Below are positions 42,898-50,972 of a DNA stretch of 64,000 nt, in pieces. The position numbers and the translations under genes are program-made. The notes under the pieces were generated by a model that was given only the letters and a program-made list of their open reading frames with translations, did not search any database and was not told where the DNA came from. How positions within the stretch are numbered: position 1 is the stretch's first letter; every line of letters begins with the position of its first letter. This stretch comes from an uncultured Rubrobacteraceae bacterium. GTDB lineage: Bacteria; Actinomycetota; Rubrobacteria; Rubrobacterales; Rubrobacteraceae. The stretch spans positions 53,598-117,597 of the forward strand of contig CADCVE010000022.1 of NCBI GenBank assembly GCA_902806065.1, read 5' to 3'.

Positions 42898-44580
42898 ATG
42901 TTCCGCACGCAGAAGCCCTGGGTCCGCATCTACAAGGGGCATGCCTCACCGGAGATAGAGGTCCAAAAAGGCTCTCTGACGGACCTCTTCCGAGCCGCGG
43001 TCGAAGAGCACCGCGACAAGACGGCCCTGACGTTCGCCGGGACGCCGCTGGACTTCGCCCGGCTCGAAGCTCTCTCCGAAAGGACGGCCGCCTCGCTCGC
43101 TGCCAGCGGTGTAAAGAAGGGCGACCGGGTGGCCCTCATGCTCCCGAACTGCCCACATTACGTAATAAGTTTCTTCGCCGTCGTCAGGCTTGGGGCGATA
43201 GTCACGCAGGTCAACCCGACTTACATGGAGCGTGAGGTCCTACACATTCTCGACGACTCCGGCGCGGAGACCCTCATTGTCCACTCAGACGGCTACCCGC
43301 GTATCAAGCACGTAGCGGAGAATACCGCTCTGAAGAACGTTGTAGTCGTGGACCTCGCGGGCGAGCCCGAGGGCCTGGAGGATGGGCACGCGGGCTTTGA
43401 TGAGTTTGTGTCACGGGACGTTTCTCCGGCGCCGCTGGTGGAGATAGACCCGGCGGAGGACGTAGCGGTGCTCCAGTATACGGGTGGGACGACCGGGGTC
43501 TCCAAAGGCGCGATGCTTACCCACCGCAACCTGGTTGCCAACGTGCAGCAGGCGCTGACCCTGTTCATCTCAGACCCGGCGGACTTCTCGGACAACCAGG
43601 CGATAATGGGCATACTGCCGTTGTTCCACATCTTCGGCCTCACATGCGTGATGCTCTTTGGTCTTCGCCAGGGCCTGAACCAGGTTCTCGTGCCCCGCTT
43701 CGACTCGGTGGAGGTTATGGACCTGGTCAGGGAGCATCGGCCGGTGATGTTCAGTGGAGTGCCCACGATGTATATGGCGCTTGTTGCCAGCGGAGCTGAT
43801 CTCGAAGGCTACGGTTTCGGCGAGGTCCGGGTGTTCAACTCCGGCGGCGCGGCGTTGCCGGTCAACCTCAAGCGCGCCTTCGAAGAGAAGGTCGGGAGTT
43901 CTGTGTATGAGGGCTACGGGCTCTCGGAGGCCTCCCCGGTCACGCACTTCAATCCGCCGTTTACTGGCGAGGCGCGTGAGGGGAGTATTGGCGTCCCCGT
44001 TCCAGGCACAGACGCGCGGATAGTGGACGTGGAGACCGGGAGCGAGGAGATGCCGGTGGGGGAGTCTGGTGAGTTGGTAATCCGGGGTCCGCAGGTCATG
44101 AAGGGATACTGGAACACGCCCGAAGAGTCGGCCGAGGCATTGAGGGACGGTTGGCTGCGCACCGGAGATGTGGCGCGCATGGATGAGGACGGCTACTTCT
44201 ATATCGTGGACCGCAAGAAGGATATGATCCTGGCGAGCGGTTACAACGTCTACCCGCGTGAGATCGAAGAAGTCCTCTTCGAACACGAGGAAGTAGCGGA
44301 GGCCGTAGCCATCGGCATCCCGGACGAATACCGGGGCGAGATAGTAAAGGCATTCGTCGTCAGAAAGAGAGACAGCGGCTTGACGGAGGAGGAGGTTCTG
44401 GCCTTCTGCAAAGCCCGCCTCGCCCCCCACAAGACCCCAAAAACGGTAGAGTTCCGCGAGGACCTGCCAAAGAGCGCCGTCGGCAAGCTGCTTAGACGCG
44501 TCCTCGTCGAAGAAGAAAAGGCAAAGGCTACGCAAAAGACCACGGCGGGAGGCGTCTCCGATACGCCCTCCCCGAGCTAG
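42898..44580 (+). CDS. fadD: long-chain-fatty-acid-CoA ligase
   Basis: A 560-residue ANL-superfamily acyl-CoA synthetase that activates fatty acids with ATP and CoA. The P-loop YTGGTTGVSKGAM begins at Tyr194; NSGGAALP, YGLSEASP, the adenylation motif GWLRTGDVARMDEDGY, and the C-terminal DRKKDMI hinge and PKSAVGKLLRR with the catalytic Lys are all present. AGGAGA stands before the ATG. An SDR gene follows after 12 bases and a thioesterase is divergent, together forming a small fatty-acid cluster. Confidence 0.9.
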   Translation: MFRTQKPWVRIYKGHASPEIEVQKGSLTDLFRAAVEEHRDKTALTFAGTPLDFARLEALSERTAASLAASGVKKGDRVALMLPNCPHYVISFFAVVRLGAIVTQVNPTYMEREVLHILDDSGAETLIVHSDGYPRIKHVAENTALKNVVVVDLAGEPEGLEDGHAGFDEFVSRDVSPAPLVEIDPAEDVAVLQYTGGTTGVSKGAMLTHRNLVANVQQALTLFISDPADFSDNQAIMGILPLFHIFGLTCVMLFGLRQGLNQVLVPRFDSVEVMDLVREHRPVMFSGVPTMYMALVASGADLEGYGFGEVRVFNSGGAALPVNLKRAFEEKVGSSVYEGYGLSEASPVTHFNPPFTGEAREGSIGVPVPGTDARIVDVETGSEEMPVGESGELVIRGPQVMKGYWNTPEESAEALRDGWLRTGDVARMDEDGYFYIVDRKKDMILASGYNVYPREIEEVLFEHEEVAEAVAIGIPDEYRGEIVKAFVVRKRDSGLTEEEVLAFCKARLAPHKTPKTVEFREDLPKSAVGKLLRRVLVEEEKAKATQKTTAGGVSDTPSPS

Positions 44581-44592
44581 AGAGGAGCCTCG

Positions 44593-45393
44593 ATGGATAC
44601 CGAAGCAAATGCGCAAGCGAGTGCGCTGGACCTGTTCCGGCTTGATGGAAAGACGGCTATCGTCACCGGTGGGGGCCGGGGTCTGGGTCAGTACATGGCC
44701 GAGGCACTCTCCGACGCGGGCGCCAACGTCGTCCTGTGCTCGCGCAAGAAGGAGCCGCTGGAGGAGGTGAAGTCGGGGATAGAGGGACGTGGCGGCAAGG
44801 CGCTCGCGCTCGCTTGCGACGTCACGGAGCCGGAGGATGTGGAGAGCGTGGTCGCGGCGGCGGAAGAGACCTTTGGAGCGGTAGACGTGCTCGTCAACAA
44901 CAGTGGGGCGACGTGGGGGGATACACCCGAGGAGATGCCGCTGGAGAAGTTCGACCAGGTGGTGCGCGTCAACGTGCGGGGGACGTTTCTCATGTCCCAG
45001 ACCGTGGGGAAGCGCATGATCGAACGTGGCGAGGGCGGCCGTATCGTCAACATCTCCTCCATAGCCGGCATCGTCGGCGGTGACCCCGAATACATGCAGA
45101 CCATAGGCTACAACTCCAGCAAGGGCGCCGTTATCTCCATGACCCGCGACCTGGCTACGAGCTGGGCGAGGCACGGCATAAACGTCAACGCCATAGCGCC
45201 GGGCTGGTTTCCGACGAAGATGAGCGGCGGCCTTATAGAGCAGTTCGAGGACAAGATGTTGGGAGGCATTCCGCTGCATCGCTTCGGTAACCCCGAGGAT
45301 ATAAAGGGTGTGATCCTGTTCCTCGCCTCGTCCGCCTCCGCGTACGTGACCGGACAAACGGTTGTCGTGGACGGTGGCGCAACAGCATGGTGA
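44593..45393 (+). CDS. classical SDR (3-oxoacyl reductase / hydroxyacyl dehydrogenase-like)
   Basis: A 266-residue classical SDR. TGGGRGLG is at 25-32, NNSG at 102-105, and Ser155/156, Tyr173 and Lys177 form the active site. An Arg after the second strand (CSRKK) favours NADP(H). Position directly after fadD suggests a role on acyl-CoA or related lipid substrates; gluconate-5-dehydrogenase-like activity is an alternative for this sequence type. AGAGAGGAG precedes the ATG. Confidence 0.85.
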   Translation: MDTEANAQASALDLFRLDGKTAIVTGGGRGLGQYMAEALSDAGANVVLCSRKKEPLEEVKSGIEGRGGKALALACDVTEPEDVESVVAAAEETFGAVDVLVNNSGATWGDTPEEMPLEKFDQVVRVNVRGTFLMSQTVGKRMIERGEGGRIVNISSIAGIVGGDPEYMQTIGYNSSKGAVISMTRDLATSWARHGINVNAIAPGWFPTKMSGGLIEQFEDKMLGGIPLHRFGNPEDIKGVILFLASSASAYVTGQTVVVDGGATAW

Positions 45394-45438
45394 CGAGAGG
45401 TTCGGCTATTCCGAAGTTCTAGAGAGGACCGGTCGCGG

Positions 45439-46092
45439 TTACCTGTCTTCGATATCGTCGGTCTCTATGAGGCCCTCGCGGAGGGCGTAGAGGACGGCCT
45501 GCGTGCGGTCGTAGATGTGTAGCTTCTTGTAGATGTTAGAGACGTGGTTCCTTACGGTCTTGTCGGAGATGTTGAGCTCTGTGGCTACTTGCTTGTTTCC
45601 TTTGCCGCGGGCTATGGCTCTCAAGACATCCAACTCCCGGGATGAGAGGTCCGGGGCTTCGGGCTCTTCGTCTACCTCCTCGAAGGCGAGGAGCATCTTC
45701 CGCGCGACCTCCGGCGACATGATGGTGTCGCCAGCGTACACGGTCTCTATGGCGCGAGACAGATCCTCGGGGGTGCAGTCTTTGAGGAGGTAGCCGGTGG
45801 CGCCGGCCTTTATGCCCTGAAAGACGTTCATGTCGTCTGCATTGACGGTGAGGATAAGGACCTTGACGTCGGGGAGGATCTGCCGGATCTTGCCTGTCGC
45901 CGTGACCCCGTCCATGACGGGCATGTTTATGTCCATCAGGATCACGTCTGGGCGCAACTCCTCGCACATCCTGACGCCGCTCTCCCCATCGTGGGCCACG
46001 CCCACGACCTCCATATCCTGCTGCGCCCCGACGATGCGCCCGAGCCCATCCGTGAATAGAGGCTGGTCGTCTACTATGGCAACCTGGATCAC
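45439..46092 (-). CDS. NarL/LuxR-type response regulator
   Basis: A 217-residue two-component response regulator. The receiver domain (1-120) has the acidic pair at Asp8/Asp9, phosphoacceptor Asp54 (ILMDINMP), a switch Thr in LILTVNAD and Lys at YLLKD. The output (150-212) is a LuxR-type helix-turn-helix with SSRELDVLRAIARGKGNKQVA and SDKTVRNHVSNIYKKL. No sensor kinase gene is adjacent, so its partner is elsewhere. The start is GTG with a weak ribosome binding site. Confidence 0.92.
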   Translation of the reverse strand: MIQVAIVDDQPLFTDGLGRIVGAQQDMEVVGVAHDGESGVRMCEELRPDVILMDINMPVMDGVTATGKIRQILPDVKVLILTVNADDMNVFQGIKAGATGYLLKDCTPEDLSRAIETVYAGDTIMSPEVARKMLLAFEEVDEEPEAPDLSSRELDVLRAIARGKGNKQVATELNISDKTVRNHVSNIYKKLHIYDRTQAVLYALREGLIETDDIEDR

Positions 46093-46180
46093 CGCTCACA
46101 TCCCGACACGCTGTAGAGCTACTTTCCTACCAGCACCGAACTTTACCATCGTTGGCCACCAGCGTCGCGCCCGTTGCTAT

Positions 46181-46672
46181 CTAATCTTTGTGAGCGGCTT
46201 CGGCCGCGCCCTCGCCAAAGACTAGGCCCTCGTCGGAGGCTACCTCTCTCACCGGGCGGGAGACGCCGGCCTCCGCGAGGCGCTTATCTTGCTGGTAGCG
46301 GCGGATAGCTGCTTTCAGGGTGCCAAGGCCGAGGGTCGCGCACTTGGGACGGCTCGCCACGACCTGGCGTCCTAGTTGCTCGATCATCTTGTTGTAGTCC
46401 ATCTCCAAGACTTCTTCCATCGTGAGCTTGTTCTCGACGACCTGTTCGAGCAGCATGCTCGCCGCAGCCATGCTTATGGTGCAACCTTCGCCCTCGTAGG
46501 AGACGCCGTCTATGTGCTCGTGGTCCTCGGCTCCCTTGAGGTAGACCGTCACTACGTCGCCACACCCTGGATTGCCGCCGGGCATCGCCACGTCCGCATC
46601 CTCCAGGGCGCCCCGGTGACGCGGCTTCTGGTAATGGTCCAGGAGTATCTGTATCTGTAGCTGCCTGTCCAA
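46181..46672 (-). CDS. IscU/SufU/NifU-N-like iron-sulfur scaffold
   Basis: A 163-residue Fe-S cluster assembly scaffold. The three cluster or zinc ligands are Cys37 (GNPGCGD, with Asp39), Cys64 (GEGCTIS) and Cys111 (RPKCATLG). A Lys precedes the third Cys as in SufU, whereas the spacing between the second and third Cys (47 residues) is shorter than in SufU and closer to IscU. The last 30 residues are an extra acidic tail. It stands alone, with no cysteine desulfurase in the window. The start is TTG with AGAGGGG upstream. Confidence 0.87.
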   Translation of the reverse strand: MDRQLQIQILLDHYQKPRHRGALEDADVAMPGGNPGCGDVVTVYLKGAEDHEHIDGVSYEGEGCTISMAAASMLLEQVVENKLTMEEVLEMDYNKMIEQLGRQVVASRPKCATLGLGTLKAAIRRYQQDKRLAEAGVSRPVREVASDEGLVFGEGAAEAAHKD

Positions 46673-46783
46673 CGCCCTACCCCTCTGTACCCTGCGACAT
46701 CCGCGCTCCTCTTGTATGAAAATTTGCTGTCGATGAAACCCCGATTGTACCGTACGGGCGTATACTAGCCGGGAAACAAGGGC

Positions 46784-48304
46784 ATGCCGCCCCCGCGTTT
46801 GGGAGTGGGACGGCCTGAACGGTCTGGACTTACTGACCGACGCGTCTTACTGAACCGGATTACAGTTTTTCTGCATTTGTGCCGACAACTTTTCGGCATG
46901 GAGACTGAGCATAGGCATTCGGGTACCGGAGAGCGTGGTGGGGCGTGGCGAGACGACGCAGAGAGCGGTTTTGAGCTCTCAGAGGTGCTCTCAGCGCTCT
47001 CCTACGTTCTGGACATGATCGAGGGGCAGCCACCCGGGCATACGCTTCGCTCCTGCTTTATCGGAATGAGGATCGGGGAGTGTCTCGGGTTGGGCGAGGA
47101 GGATCGCTCGGCGCTGTTCTACGCCTTGCTCTCGAAGGACACGGGTTGTTCGAGCAACGCCTCCAGGGTGGCCAACCTCTTCGGCGCCGACGACTTCGCC
47201 GTCAAAAAGGACTTCAAAGTCGTGGACTGGAGCCGATTCTCCGAGAGATCCAGGTACGCCGCCCGCAACGCAAGCCCCGACGGCGGCCCGTGGTCCAAGC
47301 TGCGGCACCTCGTCTCCCTCGGGGCGAAAGGGCAGCGTGGGGCGCGGCAAGTCGTCCAGATCAGGTGCGAACAGGGGGCGGGGATTGTGCGTCTTCTCGG
47401 CTTCCCCGAAGAGACCGCCCAAGCCGTCTACAACCTGGACGAGCATTGGGACGGCGCGGGTCACCCGCACGGCCTGCGCGGAGAGGAGATACCGCTTCTC
47501 GCACGCATCTGTGGCCTGGCCCAGACGGTCGAGGTCTTTTACACGGAGTTCGGCCCGTTGCAGGCCGAGGAGATGGCCCGGACTCGCCGGAAGAAGTGGT
47601 TTGATCCCAACCTGGTCGACGCTTTTCTGGCCGAGGCACGAGGCGGAAGGCTCTGGAAGGAACTCGCGTCTCCAGACCTCCTAAAGACTATCTCGCGTAT
47701 GGAGCCGCCCGACCGGGTCCAGTTGGCTACGCCGGAGCGCCTCGACGACGTGGCCTACGCCTTCGCCCGCATCATAGATGCCAAGTCGCCCTTTACCTAC
47801 AAGCACTCCGACAGGGTCGCCTCGGTCACCACGAAGCTTGCCGACTACATGGGTTTCTCGCAAGACGAGGTGCGCGACCAGCGCCGCGCCGCGCTCCTTC
47901 ACGATATCGGCAAGCTGGGCATCTCCAACCGCATTCTCGACAAGCCCACCCGCCTCACCGATGAGGAGTTCGAGAAGATCAAAGGGCATACTGCGCTGAC
48001 CTACGGCATCCTGGTGCGCGTCTCTCCCTTCCGCCACCTCGCCGACCTCGCCGCCTCTCACCACGAACGGCTCGACGGCTCCGGCTACCACCGGGGCCTC
48101 TCCTCTAAAGACCTCGACACCCCTGCCCGCATCCTGGCGGTCGCCGACGTCTTCGACGCCCTCTCCAGCCAACGACCCTACCGCTCAGCCATGCCCCTCG
48201 AAAAGGTCTTCTCCATCCTAGAATCCGACGGTCATCTCGACCTCGAGATCGTGGAGGCCCTGCGCCTCCTGATCCAACGCGGCGAGATACAAGCGAACGC
48301 CTGA
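46784..48304 (+). CDS. HD-GYP domain phosphohydrolase with two HD lobes
   Basis: A protein of up to 506 residues. The C-terminal part (about 325-500) is an HD-GYP domain: LLHDIGKLGIS (His/Asp near 372), ILDKPTRLTDEEFEKIKGHT, HHERLDGSGY and the ADVFDALSSQRPYR segment. The motif reads GYH instead of GYP. The N-terminal part (about 65-260) is a second, degenerate HD-GYP-like lobe with a DEHWDGAGHPHGL segment, as in two-lobed HD-GYP proteins without a receiver domain. The likely role is cyclic-di-nucleotide hydrolysis or sensing. The start is uncertain: an ATG at 46784 (AAGGG upstream, TATACT at 46761) or an ATG at 46898. Confidence 0.82.
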   Translation: MPPPRLGVGRPERSGLTDRRVLLNRITVFLHLCRQLFGMETEHRHSGTGERGGAWRDDAESGFELSEVLSALSYVLDMIEGQPPGHTLRSCFIGMRIGECLGLGEEDRSALFYALLSKDTGCSSNASRVANLFGADDFAVKKDFKVVDWSRFSERSRYAARNASPDGGPWSKLRHLVSLGAKGQRGARQVVQIRCEQGAGIVRLLGFPEETAQAVYNLDEHWDGAGHPHGLRGEEIPLLARICGLAQTVEVFYTEFGPLQAEEMARTRRKKWFDPNLVDAFLAEARGGRLWKELASPDLLKTISRMEPPDRVQLATPERLDDVAYAFARIIDAKSPFTYKHSDRVASVTTKLADYMGFSQDEVRDQRRAALLHDIGKLGISNRILDKPTRLTDEEFEKIKGHTALTYGILVRVSPFRHLADLAASHHERLDGSGYHRGLSSKDLDTPARILAVADVFDALSSQRPYRSAMPLEKVFSILESDGHLDLEIVEALRLLIQRGEIQANA

Positions 48305-48341
48305 ACCTGCCTACGATCGTCTCCCCACAATTGCTACAACT

Positions 48342-48350
48342 TGATACAAT
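48342..48350 (+). promoter_or_regulatory. extended -10 element of a leaderless ychF
   Basis: TGATACAAT is an extended -10 (TG-N-TACAAT) ending six bases before the ychF ATG. Transcription should begin at or next to the A of ATG, and there is no Shine-Dalgarno sequence. Confidence 0.5.
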
Positions 48351-48356
48351 GACCGT

Positions 48357-49439
48357 ATGAAAGTAGGAATCGTAGGGCTCCCCAATGTCGGCAAGTCAAC
48401 GGTCTTCAACAGCCTCACGCGGGCCGGGGCCGAGGCCCAGAACTACCCGTTTACGACTATAGAGCCGAACCTCGGGGTCGCGGCTGTGCCGGATGAGCGG
48501 CTCGACGCTCTAGCGGAGGTCATGCGCAGCAAGCGGGTAGTGCCGGCGACGGTCGACTTCGTGGACATCGCTGGTCTGGTGCGGGGGGCGAGTGAAGGTG
48601 AGGGCCTGGGGAATCAGTTTCTCGGCAACATCCGCGAGTGCGAGGCTATAGCTCACGTCGTTCGCTGCTTCGAGGACGACAATGTAGTGCATGTTCACGG
48701 CGGTGTGGCCCCGGAGGGGGACATCGAAACCATAAACACTGAACTACTACTCGCGGACCTCTCCACTATCGAGAGGCGGGTGGAGCGCGTCAGGCGAGCC
48801 GCCAAGAGCGGTGACACGAAACTGAAGGTCGAGGCCGCGGAACTGGAGGGGCTCCTCGCGCACCTCTCGGAGGGCTCTCCGGCTCGGACCTACCCGTTCT
48901 TGGAGCCTCTGGCAGAGGCGATGGGGACGCTCATCACGGCGAAGCCGACTCTATACGTGGCGAACGTGGATGAGGAGTCAGTCGCCGAGGGAAATGGTTA
49001 CAGTGCCGGGGTGGAGAAATTGGCGGAACGCGAGGGGGCGGAGACGGTGAGGATCTCGGCGCGGTTGGAGGCTGAGGTCGCGGAGTTGCCCGAGGACGAG
49101 ACGCGGGAGTACTTGGCGATGCTCGGTGTGGAATCCACAGGCTTTGAGGGGTTCGTCCGGGCGGCGTACCGGCTGCTCGGGCTTATAACGTTCCTCACCG
49201 CCGGAGAGAAAGAGAGTCGTGCCTGGACCCTGCGCAAGGGCTCGACGGCGCGGCAGGCCGCCGGACGCATCCACTCGGACATGGAGCGCGGCTTCATCGC
49301 GGCTGAGGTCGGTAACTGGGAGGATCTCGTCGCTGCTGGCTCCTGGGCAAAAGCCCGTGAAGCCGCCAAAGCCCGCCTTGAAGGCCGCGACTATATCGTC
49401 GAAGACGGTGATACCATGCTCATCCGCTTCAACGTCTAA
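48357..49439 (+). CDS. ychF: redox-regulated ATPase/GTPase YchF (Ola1-like)
   Basis: A 360-residue TRAFAC P-loop protein associated with ribosomes. G1 is GLPNVGKST (7-15), G2/G3 show NYPFTTIEPN and DIAGLVRGAS, and the specificity motif is NVDEES (NxxE), explaining the ATP preference of this family. The C-terminal TGS domain, with FLTAGEKESRAWTLRKGSTARQAAGRIH and FIAAEV, is complete. Length is normal. The ATG lies six bases after a -10 element with no ribosome binding site, so the message is probably leaderless. Confidence 0.95.
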   Translation: MKVGIVGLPNVGKSTVFNSLTRAGAEAQNYPFTTIEPNLGVAAVPDERLDALAEVMRSKRVVPATVDFVDIAGLVRGASEGEGLGNQFLGNIRECEAIAHVVRCFEDDNVVHVHGGVAPEGDIETINTELLLADLSTIERRVERVRRAAKSGDTKLKVEAAELEGLLAHLSEGSPARTYPFLEPLAEAMGTLITAKPTLYVANVDEESVAEGNGYSAGVEKLAEREGAETVRISARLEAEVAELPEDETREYLAMLGVESTGFEGFVRAAYRLLGLITFLTAGEKESRAWTLRKGSTARQAAGRIHSDMERGFIAAEVGNWEDLVAAGSWAKAREAAKARLEGRDYIVEDGDTMLIRFNV

Positions 49440-49459
49440 ACTCAAACCTGTGCTTTAGC

Positions 49460-50116
49460 TTGAATGACAAATCCTTTAACCTCCCCTTGAAACCACTGCA
49501 TGAGTGTCGTCTGGCGCTTGTGACTACGGGTGGGGTGCATCTCCCCGAACAGCCGTGCTTCGACATAGACGACCCATTAGGTGACTGCTCCTATCGCGAG
49601 ATCCCCGTCGGCGCTGGAGGTCTCACGTGGACCCACGCTTACTATGCCCGCGGCCGTGACGATGATCTCGACGCCGTATTCCCGTTGTGGACCTTACGGG
49701 AACTAGAAGCCGAAGGGGTAGTCGGGGAGCTAAATCACCGGCACTTCTCCTTTATGGGGGCCATCCACGATCCCGGCCCGCTTATCGAAAGCACTGCCCC
49801 CGAAGTCTCGCGAAAGCTCTCCGAAGACGGGGTGGATGCCGTTTTGCTTACGCCTTCGTGACCTCTCTGCCACCGGTCCGTGGGGCTGGTAAGCAGGGCC
49901 ATCGAGGAGCGGAGAATACCCACTGTAGCGGTAGCCATGCAAAGGGGAGTCGACGCGTCGAGGGTCGCCTACGTGCCTTTTCCGTACAACTTCCCGATGG
50001 GGGAGCCGGGGGAGAGGGGGCGGCACCGGGAGGTAACGTTGGCCGCGCTGGCGCTGCTCCACGAGTTGCGCGAGCCTGGCGAGGTCGAGCTACCGTTCCG
50101 TTGGCAAGGACGTTAG
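49460..50116 (+). CDS. GrdB/PrdB-like reductase with in-frame TGA: probable selenoprotein
   Basis: One reading frame of 218 codons interrupted by a single TGA (49859-49861, codon 134). Both sides fit the glycine/sarcosine/betaine/D-proline reductase selenoprotein B family: CRLALVTTGGVHL (16-28), FSFMGAIHDPGPLIESTAPEV and DGVDAVLLTPS before the TGA; PLCHRSVGLVSRAIEE, IPTVAVAM and FPYNFPMGEPG after it. The TGA occupies the first position of a CxxC-type redox motif (TGA-Pro-Leu-Cys), where relatives carry Cys or selenocysteine. Sequence after the TGA keeps coding quality up to TAG at 50114. A SECIS-like stem-loop follows at once. A nonsense mutation of a Cys codon is the alternative. The start is TTG with no ribosome binding site; the N-terminus is short for the family. 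Confidence 0.65.
49865..49898 (+). promoter_or_regulatory. candidate bacterial SECIS stem-loop
   Basis: Three bases after the in-frame TGA, 49865-49870 pair with 49893-49898 (six pairs including one U-G), then 49872-49876 pair with 49886-49890 (five pairs including one G-U), leaving a nine-base apical loop. A competing smaller hairpin, CCAC/GTGG (49870-49873 with 49880-49883), exposes CGGUCC, containing the GGUC seen in the E. coli fdhF element. Its distance from the TGA (12 bases) is somewhat short for bacterial SECIS elements. Confidence 0.4.
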
Positions 50117-50241
50117 CTCTCCCGGGTCGCAAGAGAGATCTTTGAGTGGTCTCCGCGGCGCTCTGTGCTTCGTCCTGGCGAACGTTGTGGAAGCTTGTAC
50201 AAGAAAAGAGTTGAATGCCGCTCGCAGAAGGCTGGCGACTA

Positions 50242-50247
50242 TATAAT
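50242..50247 (+). promoter_or_regulatory. -10 element upstream of the DUF6391 gene
   Basis: A consensus TATAAT in an otherwise GC-rich gap, 38 bases before the GTG start at 50286. No good -35 is found at 17 bases, so the promoter may be factor-dependent or recognised mainly by its -10. Confidence 0.35.
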
Positions 50248-50285
50248 AAGCGTACATAAAAACCCTGGCGTAAAGGTGACGAGTC

Positions 50286-50972
50286 GTGTTGTTTGTGTTG
50301 TTCCTGTTCGTGGCGTTATTGTTCGTTGTATTCCTGCTCTTGCTCCCGGTCCTGTACTCCTTGCAGGCGGTCGGGAGTCTGTTTGTATATCCGCGGCAGC
50401 TAAAGAATATGTTCGGAAACAAAACTCTGCGGCGCAACCACGCCCTGGAGCACGCGACCATCGTGGTGATGATGGAGAGGGAGCCGGGCCGCAGGTTCAA
50501 CGGCTTCTCCGACGATGATGGCTTCTTCGTGCAGGGTGTCCGCTCCAAGGAAGAGGTGGATAGCGCCGCTCGCGAGGCCGCGCGGCGTCTGAAGGCCGGC
50601 GAGAAGAAGCTCGCCGTGCACCGTAACTGCGGCACTACCATAGTCGCGGCAAACTTGCTCGCCGCCGTTTTTTTCCTTGTTGCGCTCGGCGTCGGGCTCT
50701 ACCTGGGCTGGAGTGTGTACCTTTTGATCCTCGGTGGCATAGCCCTCTCCCTGATATTGCGAGTCCCCCTGAGCCTCTTACTTCAGCGTTTCGTCACCAC
50801 CGACGCTGACCTCACCAACGCCGAGGTCGGCTGGGTCGAGCCCGCTGGCGCGGAGATGCGGGGTGGTCTCCTGGGCGCGCTACTCGCCGCGTCCAGCGTG
50901 CGGGTGCGCGTCTTCCATACCGACCCGGAGGCGGTCGAGGTCCTGCGGGGTGACGGGGCAGTAGTGAAATAG
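50286..50972 (+). CDS. DUF6391 family membrane protein with an HxxEH motif
   Basis: A 228-residue membrane protein. One or two helices form residues 1-30; a cytoplasmic or external domain follows with NHALEHATIVVMM (near 51-63), containing HxxEH, and the pattern RFNGFSDDDGFFV. Two more helices (about 120-160) and a soluble tail complete it. I recognise the set as DUF6391; HxxEH is also the inverted zinc-peptidase motif, but no catalytic function is established. GTG start with AAGGTGA upstream. Its stop overlaps the next start (TAGTG), so it is translationally coupled to the thioredoxin-NHL protein. Confidence 0.75.
   Translation: MLFVLFLFVALLFVVFLLLLPVLYSLQAVGSLFVYPRQLKNMFGNKTLRRNHALEHATIVVMMEREPGRRFNGFSDDDGFFVQGVRSKEEVDSAAREAARRLKAGEKKLAVHRNCGTTIVAANLLAAVFFLVALGVGLYLGWSVYLLILGGIALSLILRVPLSLLLQRFVTTDADLTNAEVGWVEPAGAEMRGGLLGALLAASSVRVRVFHTDPEAVEVLRGDGAVVK

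Noticed and set aside
43570..45357. Long open frame (595 codons) on the minus strand
   Set aside because: It lies antisense to fadD and the SDR gene, which have full family motifs; long antisense frames are common in GC-rich DNA and its product shows no domain.
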